Assembly (NCBI RefSeq): GCF_039536245.1
Contig: NZ_BAAAYN010000017.1
Coordinates: 1 to 61,799 of the forward strand
Reading direction: 5' to 3'
Origin: Cryptosporangium minutisporangium
Lineage (GTDB): Bacteria > Actinomycetota > Actinomycetes > Mycobacteriales > Cryptosporangiaceae
DNA length: 61,799 nt
Shown here: positions 32,124-40,769 of the stretch, in pieces
How the letters are laid out: every line of letters starts with the position of its first letter
Position numbering within the stretch: position 1 is the first letter of the stretch
Made by a program: the position numbers and the translations under genes
The notes under the pieces: generated by a model
The model's database searches: none
What the model was told of the DNA's origin: nothing
Seen by the model: only the letters and a program-made list of their open reading frames with translations

Positions 32124-32792
32124 GCCTCAACGCCTTCGTCGAACGACGCCCTGCTGGCCAAGCTGTTGCCTCCACCGCTCCACGCCGGACGCACCTGCAC
32201 CGGCACCGGCCGAACCCCGGGTCGACCGACGGACACCTAAACGGCTCTCATGGTGCCGGGCCCGGCGTGCGCGCTCCAGGCTCGGACGGCCGGTTTAGGC
32301 GGGGCTTCGGGATGTCTTAAGCCGGACGAAGTTCGGTACCCGGACGGGGGACCGAGCACTCGGCCGTCCCGGCGGGTTAGCGCCTGCACATCAGGCCTGC
32401 CCCCCGCTGCCGCCAGTTTGGGGGCATACTCGCACCCGCGCCATTGCGGAATCCGGTTCCGGGGAATCCACAGTGTCCATCGGCGTGTTCTGCGCCCGCT
32501 CGGCGGCGTCGCCGCCGAGCGCCATTTCGCGGCCGTAGATCGCCTTCCGACTACTCGACCCGATCACCCCGAAGTCACTGAGCGAACCCTTTCCCCGGAT
32601 TGAACACGCAAAGTCATCACGAACCCGAACGCGCGCGGCGCCCAAACTCCAAGAACGGAAACGCCAGGCGGCGTGACGTACCCAGGAGCTGGGGAAGACC
32701 TCATACCTGAAGGTTTTTCGTGTTTACCGACGGTGTGTTAAGCCCCATAAAGAGCAAATTGGCAGAACCGACGACAGCGAAGGATAGAGCGG
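32124..32792. other. 669-bp intergenic region, AT-richer at its right end
   Basis: The stretch separates the divergent expansin and histidine-kinase genes. From about 32400 the base composition drops below that of neighbouring genes, and 32700-32790 is clearly AT-richer (TTTTTCGTG, TTAAG, CATAAAGAGCAAATT), consistent with promoter DNA for the kinase. A small inverted repeat GGTGCCGGGCCCGGCACC lies at about 32251-32268 variant form. An 84-codon reverse ORF is present but lacks codon bias. I looked for ydaO and c-di-GMP riboswitch signatures and did not find them. Confidence 0.4.
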
Positions 32793-35426
32793 ATGCCGCT
32801 GACATTGGTCTCCGCATTACGCGGTAGACCGGAGCACGTGCCGGCCGACTTTCCGGACGACGGCACGGCGCCCGCCCCGGAAGGCGCAGCACCGTCCTCC
32901 GCGCTCCTGTCGGGAAAGGTCGGCTTGGGCCCCGTGGCCGCCCGTTCCGGGGCCGTGCTGCGGTTCGCGTGGTGCGTCGTCGCTCCGGTGGTCGCGTACG
33001 GCAGCGGACCGGTGGCGGCTCCGTCGTACTGGCGGGACGTCTTGCTGGCCGGAGCCCTGCTGTGGGGGGTGAGCGCAGGGGCGGTGTGCTGGCGCGGACG
33101 TCTCCCGTACTGGCTCGTCCTCGGTGATGTCGCGGTCTCCGCCGGACTACTGGTCGCGATGGTCCGGCTGGTCCCGGCCGAGTTCACCGGCGCCGCCGGA
33201 AGCTGGGTCGTCGGCTGGGCAGGCGTATCCGTCCTGCTCGCCGCCTGGCGCCTGCGGGCCTCGCTCGCCTGGCTGCTGACGTTGGGCACGGTCGGCGCCT
33301 ATCTGGTCGGGTCGCGGCTGGCGGGCGTGGAAGCCGAGAGCACCGAACCGTTCGGGCTGGCCCGGCCGATCGCCGCGACCGCGCAGGCGATCGGCGTGCT
33401 ACTCGCACTGGCCGCGATCGGGCTCGTGCTGGTCCGGCTGGTCCGGCTCGGGGCCACGAACGCGGGCGGCACGATCACGGCGCGTAACGTCGCCCGCCAG
33501 GAGGACGAGGTCGAACGCGCCCGCCTGCACGACCGCGGCGTGCGTCGCCTGCTGCTGCACGACACCGTGCTGACGACGCTGACCGCGATCGCGCGAGGTG
33601 GGCTGGAGGGCCGGGCGGACGTCGTCCGCGCGCGGTGCACCGACGACCTGGAGTCGCTCGCCCGCGATCCGGAAGCGGACGCACCGATCCGGACCGGGAG
33701 CCAGCTGGTGGCCGTCGTCCAGCGCCAGGCCGAGTACCGCGGGCTGCGCGTGTACGTCGCGACCGGCGCTCCGGACGACCCGCTACCGGCCGACGTGGCG
33801 GCGGCGTTCGCGGCGGCGAGCCGGGAGGCGCTCTCCAACGTCGAGAAGCACGCAGGCACCACCGAGGTGGGGGTGGCCGCGCGCGGCGCGGACGGCTGGC
33901 TCGAACTCACGATCCACGACCGTGGACGCGGCTTCGACCCGGCGACGGCACGCAGCGACGGTCTCGGCTTGTCGAAGTCGCTCGCCGGTCGGATGAACGC
34001 GGTCGGCGGAACGGCCGCCGTGCAGTCGGCGATCGGGCGCGGGACCGTGGTGACGTTGCGCTGGTCGGCCGCGGACGCCGCGCGCGCCGGCCGGCTTCCC
34101 GCCCCCCGCGCCGCGACCGACGGCCAGCCACCGGCCGACGGCCACGGTTCTTCGTCGGCGGGCGCCACCCCAGGCCGCACTGCACCCGGCGACGGCGTCG
34201 CCCGCAACGGCATCGCCCGCAGCAGCGTCACCCGCCGGTCCGGAGGGCCCGCAGCCGACCTCGCGGAAGAACGTATCCTCGCTGACCGGTACACCCGCTA
34301 CGGCCTTCTCGCCCTCGCCTGGATCGGCCACTTCTGGCACGCGCTGAGCCTCGGCTTGCTGATCACCAGCTGGTCGGAGTACCGGTCCGGCTGGGTCGCG
34401 GTCGGCGGCTGGATCGTGCTCTTCCTGATCACGTTCGTCCAGGTCTATCTCGTCACGTTCGCGGGCAAGCGCGGTCACCCCTCGGACTGGATCGACCACC
34501 ACGCCTGGTGGATCACCGGCGTCTCGGTCGCGGCCGCCCTCGTCGTCCTGCTCGACTGCACGCCCGACGGCCTGCTCACCCCGGCGAACTGGCCGATCGG
34601 CGTCCTGGGCTGGATCCTCGCGGTGTTCGCGCTGCGACGCCCGGCCCTGTTCGACCTCGCCTGGCTGGCGATCGCGCTGACCACGTTGATCGCGGTCGCG
34701 ATCGAGTGGGACGGCTCCACCACGGCGCTGGCGATCGCGCTGGGCGTGGTCTTCGGTGCCGGGGTTCCTCAGGTCGGCGCGCTCGTCATCGTCTTCGAAC
34801 TACGGCGGCACGCGACCGCGGCCGCCTCCGCCCTGGCCGAACAGCACGGGTTGGACGCCGCCCGCGCGGCGCGGCAGGCGGTGATCAGCGATCGAACTCA
34901 GCGGGACGCGGCGCTCAACCGGGACCTGTTCCCGCTGCTCCGCGCGCTGGCCAACGGCAGCGCTGACCCCGACTCGCCGCTCGTCCGACGCCGCTGCGAG
35001 CTCGCCGCCGCCGAGGTCAGGGCGCTGGTCGACCACGACGACCTCACGACTCCGATAGCGACGCTGGACGCCGTCGCCGCGGTCACCCGCAGCGCCCGGC
35101 AGCGCGACATCGTCCCGATCGTCCACCTCGGAGAAGGGCTCGACGTCCTCTCTCCGGGCTGGCAGCGGACATTCGCCCAGCTGGCCGACCGAATGCTGGC
35201 CGAGGCCCTGCCCGGTGAGGCAACGCTCACCGTACGGGGTACTCCCGACGAGGTAGCGATCACGTTCTGTTTCCCGACCGGCACCCCGGCACCGCTCCTC
35301 GAGTCGGTGGCGGTCGGCGTCGGCAATCAACTGGTGCCGGACCGTCGAGTCCGGGTGGACATCGAACCCGATATGACACGCAACGCCTGGCTGGAGGTGA
35401 CATGGGACACGAAATCGGTGAAGTGA
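32793..35426 (+). CDS. Membrane sensor histidine kinase with a second, degenerate sensor half
   Basis: An 877-residue protein. Part one: a membrane domain of about five or six helices (residues 50-225), then a NarL-type kinase core with probable phospho-acceptor H256 in LLLHDTVLTTL, N-box EALSNVEKHAG (N349) and G-boxes DRGRGFDP and GLGLSKSLAGR. Part two, after a linker rich in Gly/Pro/Arg/Ser: a second membrane domain (about 500-690) and a cytoplasmic region resembling a kinase end (PEAL / TFCFPTG) but lacking recognisable N and G boxes. It looks like a fusion or duplication with one dead half. AAGGA precedes ATG 32793. It overlaps its cognate regulator by 25 nt. Confidence 0.85.
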   Translation: MPLTLVSALRGRPEHVPADFPDDGTAPAPEGAAPSSALLSGKVGLGPVAARSGAVLRFAWCVVAPVVAYGSGPVAAPSYWRDVLLAGALLWGVSAGAVCWRGRLPYWLVLGDVAVSAGLLVAMVRLVPAEFTGAAGSWVVGWAGVSVLLAAWRLRASLAWLLTLGTVGAYLVGSRLAGVEAESTEPFGLARPIAATAQAIGVLLALAAIGLVLVRLVRLGATNAGGTITARNVARQEDEVERARLHDRGVRRLLLHDTVLTTLTAIARGGLEGRADVVRARCTDDLESLARDPEADAPIRTGSQLVAVVQRQAEYRGLRVYVATGAPDDPLPADVAAAFAAASREALSNVEKHAGTTEVGVAARGADGWLELTIHDRGRGFDPATARSDGLGLSKSLAGRMNAVGGTAAVQSAIGRGTVVTLRWSAADAARAGRLPAPRAATDGQPPADGHGSSSAGATPGRTAPGDGVARNGIARSSVTRRSGGPAADLAEERILADRYTRYGLLALAWIGHFWHALSLGLLITSWSEYRSGWVAVGGWIVLFLITFVQVYLVTFAGKRGHPSDWIDHHAWWITGVSVAAALVVLLDCTPDGLLTPANWPIGVLGWILAVFALRRPALFDLAWLAIALTTLIAVAIEWDGSTTALAIALGVVFGAGVPQVGALVIVFELRRHATAAASALAEQHGLDAARAARQAVISDRTQRDAALNRDLFPLLRALANGSADPDSPLVRRRCELAAAEVRALVDHDDLTTPIATLDAVAAVTRSARQRDIVPIVHLGEGLDVLSPGWQRTFAQLADRMLAEALPGEATLTVRGTPDEVAITFCFPTGTPAPLLESVAVGVGNQLVPDRRVRVDIEPDMTRNAWLEVTWDTKSVK

Positions 35427-36370
35427 TCCGCGTCGCGGTGGTCGACGACGACGAAATTCTGCTGCATGGAATTCATGCCTGGTTGTGCCACGGAAACCCG
35501 CGACCCGATGGACCGACGGACGGCCTCGAGATTCGCGTGGTCAGAACCGCGAAGTCGGTGACCGAGCTGCTCAGGCCGTCCACGAACGGCACCTCGCCCG
35601 GTCACTCGCCGATCGCCGGCTCCGCATCACTCGGGGGCCACGCACCGCTCGGGGGTCACGCCCCGCTCGGGAACTCGGCCGCCCTCGGCGTGCAGGGTCC
35701 GACCGGCCGTCCGGCGCCGATCGTCGGCACGGCCTCGGTGGCCGGAGCGATACCCGCGGGTGGAACCCCGGGGCGCCGCAACAACGGCGTCACCCGACCG
35801 GTCGACCAGCTGCGGGCCGACGTCCCCCCGATGCGTGAACGCCCGCACTCCGAAGAGCCCCGCCTCGCGCCGGTGGCACTCCTCGACCTCCGGCTCCGGG
35901 ACGGCCGCCGGGTCACCGACAACGTGCGTGCGCTGATCGACGGCGGCTACGCCGTCGTCACCTGCAGCACGATCGACGACGCCGGTCTGGTCCACGAGGC
36001 GGGCCGGGCCGGAGCACTGAGCTACGTCCGCAAGTCCCGCGAGGCCGGGGAGATGCGGCAGGCACTGGCCGCCGCCGCACACGGTGAGCGGCACGTGTCG
36101 CAGAGCCACGCGGCGCTGATCCAGCGGGCGCGGTCCTACGGGGTGCCGGAGCTGTCCGGCCAGGAGCGAGAGGCGCTGCGCCTCTACGCCTCCGGCCTGA
36201 CGATGTCGAGCGTGGCCCGTCGGCTCAACGTCAAGCAGGGAACCGCGAAGAGCTACCTCGACCGGGTGCGGGACAAGTACGAGCAGGCCGGCCGCGCCGC
36301 CCGGACGAAGCTCGAGCTCCGCGACCGGGCCGTGGAGGACGGCGTGCTCAGCTCACCCCGGCTGGAGTGA
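35402..36370 (+). CDS. LuxR-family response regulator with insertion in the receiver
   Basis: A 322-residue regulator. The receiver has the acidic pocket VDDDE (D15-D17), phospho-acceptor D162 in LLDLRLRDG, and K211 in YVRKSREAG. Between residues 61 and 155, ahead of the phospho-acceptor strand, are about 95 extra Gly/Pro/Ala/Ser-rich residues, including the repeats LGGHAPLGGHAPLG; a normal receiver has a few residues there. The LuxR HTH is ELSGQEREALRLYASGLTMSS onward (residues 250-295), with KSYLDRVRDKY as the recognition end. The start lies inside the kinase gene (25-nt overlap), so the two are translationally coupled. Confidence 0.88.
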   Translation: MGHEIGEVIRVAVVDDDEILLHGIHAWLCHGNPRPDGPTDGLEIRVVRTAKSVTELLRPSTNGTSPGHSPIAGSASLGGHAPLGGHAPLGNSAALGVQGPTGRPAPIVGTASVAGAIPAGGTPGRRNNGVTRPVDQLRADVPPMRERPHSEEPRLAPVALLDLRLRDGRRVTDNVRALIDGGYAVVTCSTIDDAGLVHEAGRAGALSYVRKSREAGEMRQALAAAAHGERHVSQSHAALIQRARSYGVPELSGQEREALRLYASGLTMSSVARRLNVKQGTAKSYLDRVRDKYEQAGRAARTKLELRDRAVEDGVLSSPRLE

Positions 36371-36406
36371 GCTGTGGCCGGCGGCGGCTGGCCACAGCTC
36401 GATCCA

Positions 36407-37507
36407 CTAAGCGTGCGCGGGTGGGGACAGCTGGGCGGCGGTCGCCGCGACCGGGGTACGGGCGAACGTGACCCGGACCGCGGTGCCCGGCGCCAGCTCC
36501 GAGACCGCCGAGCTCGGCACCTGCGCGAGGATCGACTCGTCGCCGGGCATCCGTACCGTCACCCGGCTGCTGGAGCCGAGGAAGGCGGTGGCCACGACCC
36601 GCGCGGAGCCCTGCGGATCGGCCGCCACCTGCACCGCCTCCGGGCGCAGGTACGCGGTGACCGCGGTGCCGCGTGGGCCGACGTCCGGATCGGCGAGGGG
36701 CAGGACCTGGCCGAGAACCTCGACGCTCCCGCCGTCCCTGACCTCGCCGGGCAGTCGGTTGCTCAAGCCGACGAACTCCGCGACGAACGCAGTGGTCGGG
36801 CGCGCGTACACGTCCTCCGGAACTCCGATCTGCTCCAGGTTGCCCGCCCGCATCACCCCGACCCGGTCGGCGACGGCGAGGGCCTCCTCCTGGTCGTGGG
36901 TCACGAACAGCGTCGTGGTGCCCACTTCCAGCTGGATCCGGCGGATCTCGTCGCGCAGCTGCACGCGGACCTTCGCGTCCAGCGCGGAGAGCGGCTCGTC
37001 GAGCAGCAGCACCGCCGGACGGATGGCCAGCGCACGGGCGAGCGCGACCCGCTGCTGCTGACCCCCGGAGAGCTCGTGCGGATACCGGCCGGACTGGGCA
37101 GCCAACCCGGTCAGCTCCAGGACTTCGGCGGCCCGCTTGCGACGCTCCGCCGACCCCACCTTGCGCAGCCGCAGTCCGAACTCGACGTTCTCCGCAGCGG
37201 TGAGGTGCGGGAACAGGCTGTACGCCTGGAAAACCATGCCCATGTTCCGCCGGCTGGCCGGCACCCGGGTCACGTCCTTGCCGCCGACGGTCACGGAGCC
37301 GGCGTCGGCGTCCTCCAAGCCGGCCAGGACCCGCAACGCGGTGGTCTTGCCGCAGCCGGACGGGCCGAGCAGCGCAACCAGCTCTCCCGGCGCCAGCGTG
37401 AGGTCGAGACCGTCGAGCGCGTGCACGGTGCCGAACGTCCGCCGTAGCCCGACCAGAGCGACTTCGACGCTGTCCTTTCTCAGATCAGCAATGACAGCTC
37501 CGGTCAC
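36407..37507 (-). CDS. ABC transporter ATP-binding protein (PotA/FbpC type)
   Basis: A 366-residue ATPase of the MOI/CUT1-like importers. Walker A GPSGCGKTT (49-57 region), Q-loop MVFQAYSLFPH, signature LSGGQQQR, Walker B LLLDEPLSALD and the H-loop FVTHDQEEAL are all intact. The C-terminal 110 residues form a TOBE domain (NRLPGEV, YLRPEAVQV), typical of polyamine, ferric-iron and 2-aminoethylphosphonate systems. GTG 37507 overlaps the permease stop by 4 nt. It is the last gene of a four-gene operon reading leftward. Substrate is not decided by sequence alone. Confidence 0.93.
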   Translation of the reverse strand: MTGAVIADLRKDSVEVALVGLRRTFGTVHALDGLDLTLAPGELVALLGPSGCGKTTALRVLAGLEDADAGSVTVGGKDVTRVPASRRNMGMVFQAYSLFPHLTAAENVEFGLRLRKVGSAERRKRAAEVLELTGLAAQSGRYPHELSGGQQQRVALARALAIRPAVLLLDEPLSALDAKVRVQLRDEIRRIQLEVGTTTLFVTHDQEEALAVADRVGVMRAGNLEQIGVPEDVYARPTTAFVAEFVGLSNRLPGEVRDGGSVEVLGQVLPLADPDVGPRGTAVTAYLRPEAVQVAADPQGSARVVATAFLGSSSRVTVRMPGDESILAQVPSSAVSELAPGTAVRVTFARTPVAATAAQLSPPAHA

Positions 37508-38307
37508 GATGCCTCCTTGGACCGACGTCGGCGACCGACGAACGAGAGCGCGAACAGCAGGACGAACGCGAGCACGAGCGAGACCAACGACACCGCGACC
37601 GAGATCGTGGCGCTGCTCTTGCCCAGCAGGTTGATCGCGACCTGCAGGTTCTCGCGGTTGAGCAGGGACGCGATGGTGAACTCACCGAGCACCAGCGCGA
37701 CCGACAGGAACGCGGCGGACAACACCGCGGACCGGATGTTCGGCAGCACGACCCGCCACAGCACGGTGCCCCAGCCGGCGCCGAGACTCCGGGCCGCCTC
37801 CGACAACGTCTTCACGTCGATCGCCGAGAGACCGGCGTCCAGGGCCCGGTAGGCGAACGGGAGGACGAGGACCACGTACGCGAACGTGAGCGTCAGCGAG
37901 GATCCGCCGACGAAGTACGTCACCCACGCGTACACCGGCGCCAACCCGACGACCAGCACGATCGCCGGGATCGTCAGCGGAAGCAGGCAGAGGAACTCCA
38001 GCGGCCGCCGTAGCCACGGTAGCCGCAGCCGCACCCACACCATGGTCGGGACCAGCAGCACGAGCATGAGCAGCGCGGTGAGCGCCGCCTGCTCCAGCGA
38101 GTACACGACGCCGGCCGAGAGGTCGGGGTAATCCTCCTGGATCTGACGCCAGTCCAGCAGCGTCTTCCAGACCTCGGCGGTACGGCCGTCGGGGGCCCGG
38201 GTGGTGAACTCCAGCATCGCGTAGAGCGGGAGCAGGAAGAACACCCCGAGGACGACGAGCACGGTCCAACGGAACAGGCGTTGCTTGCGCCTGCGGGCGG
38301 CGTTCAT
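37504..38307 (-). CDS. ABC transporter permease (PotC-like)
   Basis: A 267-residue inner-membrane permease with six helices and the cytoplasmic EAA loop SLSEAARSLGAGWGTVLWRVVLPNIRS (the part EAARSLGAG...LPNI). I start it at ATG 38307 because that codon overlaps the stop of the preceding permease as ATGA; a GTG at 38352 is in frame but would create a 49-nt overlap. It pairs with the permease encoded upstream to form the membrane channel. Confidence 0.92.
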   Translation of the reverse strand: MNAARRRKQRLFRWTVLVVLGVFFLLPLYAMLEFTTRAPDGRTAEVWKTLLDWRQIQEDYPDLSAGVVYSLEQAALTALLMLVLLVPTMVWVRLRLPWLRRPLEFLCLLPLTIPAIVLVVGLAPVYAWVTYFVGGSSLTLTFAYVVLVLPFAYRALDAGLSAIDVKTLSEAARSLGAGWGTVLWRVVLPNIRSAVLSAAFLSVALVLGEFTIASLLNRENLQVAINLLGKSSATISVAVSLVSLVLAFVLLFALSFVGRRRRSKEAS

Positions 38308-39260
38308 CCGAGCCAACGAGAAGTCCGGCGCTGGAGCAGCGCGTAGAGCCACATCACGACCGCGACGACCACGACCATGCCGAGGGCCAGCGCCTTACCG
38401 ACGTTCTCCTGACCGAGCAGCACCTCGCTGGTGAGCGCGTTGCGGATCTGCAGCGGCACGATCGGGGCACCCTGGCTGACCAGGGCGGCCGCGGTCGCGT
38501 ACGCCGAGAACGCGTTCGCGAACAGCAGCAGCGTCGAGCCGAGGAACGCCGGGGCCAGTAACGGGCCGCCGACCAGGCGCCAGTACTGCCAGGTCGAGCC
38601 GCCGAGGCTCTCCGCCGCCTCCCGCCACTGCGGCCGGATGCCGTCCAGAGCGGGCAGGAACACGATCACCATCAGTGGGATCTGGAAGTAGGTGTAGACC
38701 AGCGTCAGACCCGGCAGCTCGAACAGCCAGACGCCGCCGGAGAAGATGTTCACGTCGTAGTGGTCGGCGAGGTAGACCGTGACGAATCCGGTGAGGCCGA
38801 TCGTCGCGTAGAACGCGAACGCCAACGTGACGCCGCCGAACTGCGCGAGCACGGCGCAGGCCGAGGTGACCAACCGGCGGAGCATCCCGTCCGGCTTCGC
38901 CGTGGCCACCGCGTAGGCGAGCAGCGCACCGAGAACCGCGCCGATCAGCGCGGATCCCGCCGAGAGCGAGACGCTGAAGACGAACGCGTCGACGACCTGG
39001 CGATTGCCGAGCGCCTTGATGTTCTCCAGCGTCGCGCCGCCGCCGTCCTCCGGGTTGGCGCCGAAGGCCCCGATCACGACGACCAGCGTCGGGATGATCA
39101 GGAAGACGACGACGTAGGCGCCGAACGGCACCACCCCGAGCAGGCTCAGCAGTGATCGGCGATTCAGGCGCTTTCGCCCGCCCGCCCCACCCTCCGATAC
39201 GGAGAGTGGGGCGGACACTGAAGGCGCGGTCAGCGCCTCGACTCGTCCTGACTCAGGCAA
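38304..39260 (-). CDS. ABC transporter permease (PotB-like)
   Basis: A permease of about 318 residues. A hydrophilic N-terminus of 30 residues is followed by six helices and the EAA loop EAAESLGGSTWQYWRLVGGPL. The start is uncertain: TTG 39260 overlaps the binding-protein stop by 8 nt, while GTG 39218 would give a tidy gap and drop 14 non-conserved residues. The two permeases and the ATPase overlap one another by 4 nt each, indicating coupled translation. Confidence 0.9.
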   Translation of the reverse strand: MPESGRVEALTAPSVSAPLSVSEGGAGGRKRLNRRSLLSLLGVVPFGAYVVVFLIIPTLVVVIGAFGANPEDGGGATLENIKALGNRQVVDAFVFSVSLSAGSALIGAVLGALLAYAVATAKPDGMLRRLVTSACAVLAQFGGVTLAFAFYATIGLTGFVTVYLADHYDVNIFSGGVWLFELPGLTLVYTYFQIPLMVIVFLPALDGIRPQWREAAESLGGSTWQYWRLVGGPLLAPAFLGSTLLLFANAFSAYATAAALVSQGAPIVPLQIRNALTSEVLLGQENVGKALALGMVVVVAVVMWLYALLQRRTSRWLG

Positions 39261-40401
39261 CGGCCTTCGCCCAGTTCGCGGCGAGGTACTCCTTGGCCTT
39301 CGTGGTCTGCGCCTCGGTCTGGAAGACCGGGGTGCCGGTCACCGCGGGCAGCTTCGCGAACGCGTCCTTGTCGATCGTGCCGGCCTTCTCCATGGCGTCG
39401 GCGCGCACCGGACGGGCCCCACCGGCGAGCCAGAGGTTCTGGCCCTCGTCGGAGTAGAGGAACTCCTGCCAGAGCCGCGCGGCGGCCGGGTTCGGCGCGT
39501 CCTTGTTGATCGCCTGGACGTAGTAGCTGCCGACCACGGCGTTCGCCGGGACGACGGTCTTCCACTCGACCTTGCCCTTGAGCTTCTCGCCCTGGCCGAC
39601 GTTCAGGTAGTCCCAGTCGATGACGACCGGGGTCTGGCCCGACTCGATCGTGGCGGGCGTCGGGTCGACCGGCAGGAAGTTGCCGGCGGCCTTCAGCTTC
39701 TTGAAGAACTCGACGCCCGGCGCGATGTCGTCGGCGGAGCCGCCGTTACCGAGCGCGGCCATCACGACACCGCTGAACGCCGCACCGGCCTGCGTCGGGT
39801 CGCCGTTGAGCGCGACCTTGCCCTTGTACGCGGGCTTGAGCAGGTCGTTGATGCTGGTCGGAGCCGGAACCTTGCTGGAGTCGTAACCGATCGACATGTA
39901 ACCGCCGTAGTCGTTCACCCAGAGGCCCTTCGGGTCCTTGAGCTCGGCGGGGATGTCGGCGAACGTCTGCACCTGGTACGGGGCGAACAGGTCGGTGTTC
40001 GCGGTCGCCACCGCCGGCCCGAGGTCGAAGACGTCCGGCGCCCGGTCCTGACCCTTGAGCGACTTGGCGGCGGTGATCTCGTCGGCGCTGGACGCGTCCG
40101 GCTGCGCCGAGTTCACCTTGATGTCGTACTTGTCCTCGAACGCCTTGATGATGTTGCCGTAGTTGGCCCAGTCCGGCGGGAGCGCGATGACGTTGAGCTC
40201 GCCCTCCTTCTTCGCAGCGGCGACGAGGTCTTCGAGGGTGCCGAAGTCCTTCGCGCTGGTGGCCTCGGCCGCCTTCGCGGTGTCACTGTCGCTGGACTTG
40301 TCGTCTTCCGGCGGCGAGCAGGCCGTCATCGCCAAGGCGAGCGCCGCCGCGGTCGTCAGCGCCGCGACCCGACCGAATCGGCGGGCGAGAGGGTTAAGCA
40401 C
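39253..40401 (-). CDS. ABC transporter substrate-binding lipoprotein (family 1, polyamine/iron/phosphonate type)
   Basis: A 382-residue lipoprotein. GTG 40401 follows AAGGAGG with a 6-nt gap; the signal sequence ends in the lipobox LAMTACS. The mature protein begins with a charged linker and then VAAAKKEGELNVIALPPDWANYGNII, typical of periplasmic-binding proteins for spermidine, Fe3+ or phosphonates. DYGGYMSIGYDSSKV and WDYLNVGQGEKLKGKVEWK lie in the two lobes. No Tyr pair diagnostic for iron and no clear polyamine acidic cage could be assigned by eye. First gene of the operon; a palindrome sits 17 nt before the start. Confidence 0.9.
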   Translation of the reverse strand: MLNPLARRFGRVAALTTAAALALAMTACSPPEDDKSSDSDTAKAAEATSAKDFGTLEDLVAAAKKEGELNVIALPPDWANYGNIIKAFEDKYDIKVNSAQPDASSADEITAAKSLKGQDRAPDVFDLGPAVATANTDLFAPYQVQTFADIPAELKDPKGLWVNDYGGYMSIGYDSSKVPAPTSINDLLKPAYKGKVALNGDPTQAGAAFSGVVMAALGNGGSADDIAPGVEFFKKLKAAGNFLPVDPTPATIESGQTPVVIDWDYLNVGQGEKLKGKVEWKTVVPANAVVGSYYVQAINKDAPNPAAARLWQEFLYSDEGQNLWLAGGARPVRADAMEKAGTIDKDAFAKLPAVTGTPVFQTEAQTTKAKEYLAANWAKAVA

Positions 40402-40769
40402 TGGTCCTCCTTCACACAGACGGTTCCCATGAACCGTCCGAGGCGACCCGCACCGGTGGAGGTTGTTCACCGACATTGCGGGACCAGGCAATTCGTACCG
40501 CTGAGAACAGGCGTATTCCAGATCTGTTTCCGTTTTGCGACCTTGCCAGCCAGACATTCAGCCGGAAGAAACTCGGCGTTGGTCCAAATCCGGCAAACTC
40601 GGTCTCCTGCTGTGTGCCTCGTCACTGCCCGCTTGACCTGCTAAAGCATGCTTACCGAGGCGACCGGCCTGGCCAGAGGCCGTCCCCGACGCCGACCTAT
40701 CCCCCGTTCAACGGACACAGTGGAGAATCGGTATCGTTTCGGTGACGGACTCGGGGGTACCTCAGAGCG
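40402..40769. other. 368-bp divergent intergenic region
   Basis: It lies between the ABC operon (reverse) and the Ser/Thr kinase (forward) and must carry both promoters. It is AT-richer than the flanking genes, notably around 40540-40720. It contains the GACGGTTC palindrome near the left edge. On the right, TTCAAC and TATCGT before the kinase start are separated by 19 bp, a weak promoter match. No small gene is evident. Confidence 0.45.
40419..40438. promoter_or_regulatory. Perfect palindrome in the leader of the ABC operon
   Basis: GACGGTTC-CCAT-GAACCGTC, perfect 8-bp arms, 17 nt upstream of the binding-protein start and just outside its AAGGAGG. The position suits a repressor operator or a leader hairpin that could affect access to the ribosome binding site. 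No regulator gene is adjacent to identify the ligand. Confidence 0.5.

Noticed and set aside
32391-32645. 84-codon reverse ORF between the expansin and kinase genes
   Set aside because: Third-position GC is not raised as in real genes here, and no ribosome binding site is seen. A leader peptide cannot be excluded.
32124-32792. Riboswitch (ydaO or c-di-GMP type) before the expansin gene
   Set aside because: Wall-active enzymes often have one in actinobacteria, but I could not find the conserved core of either class on the reverse strand.
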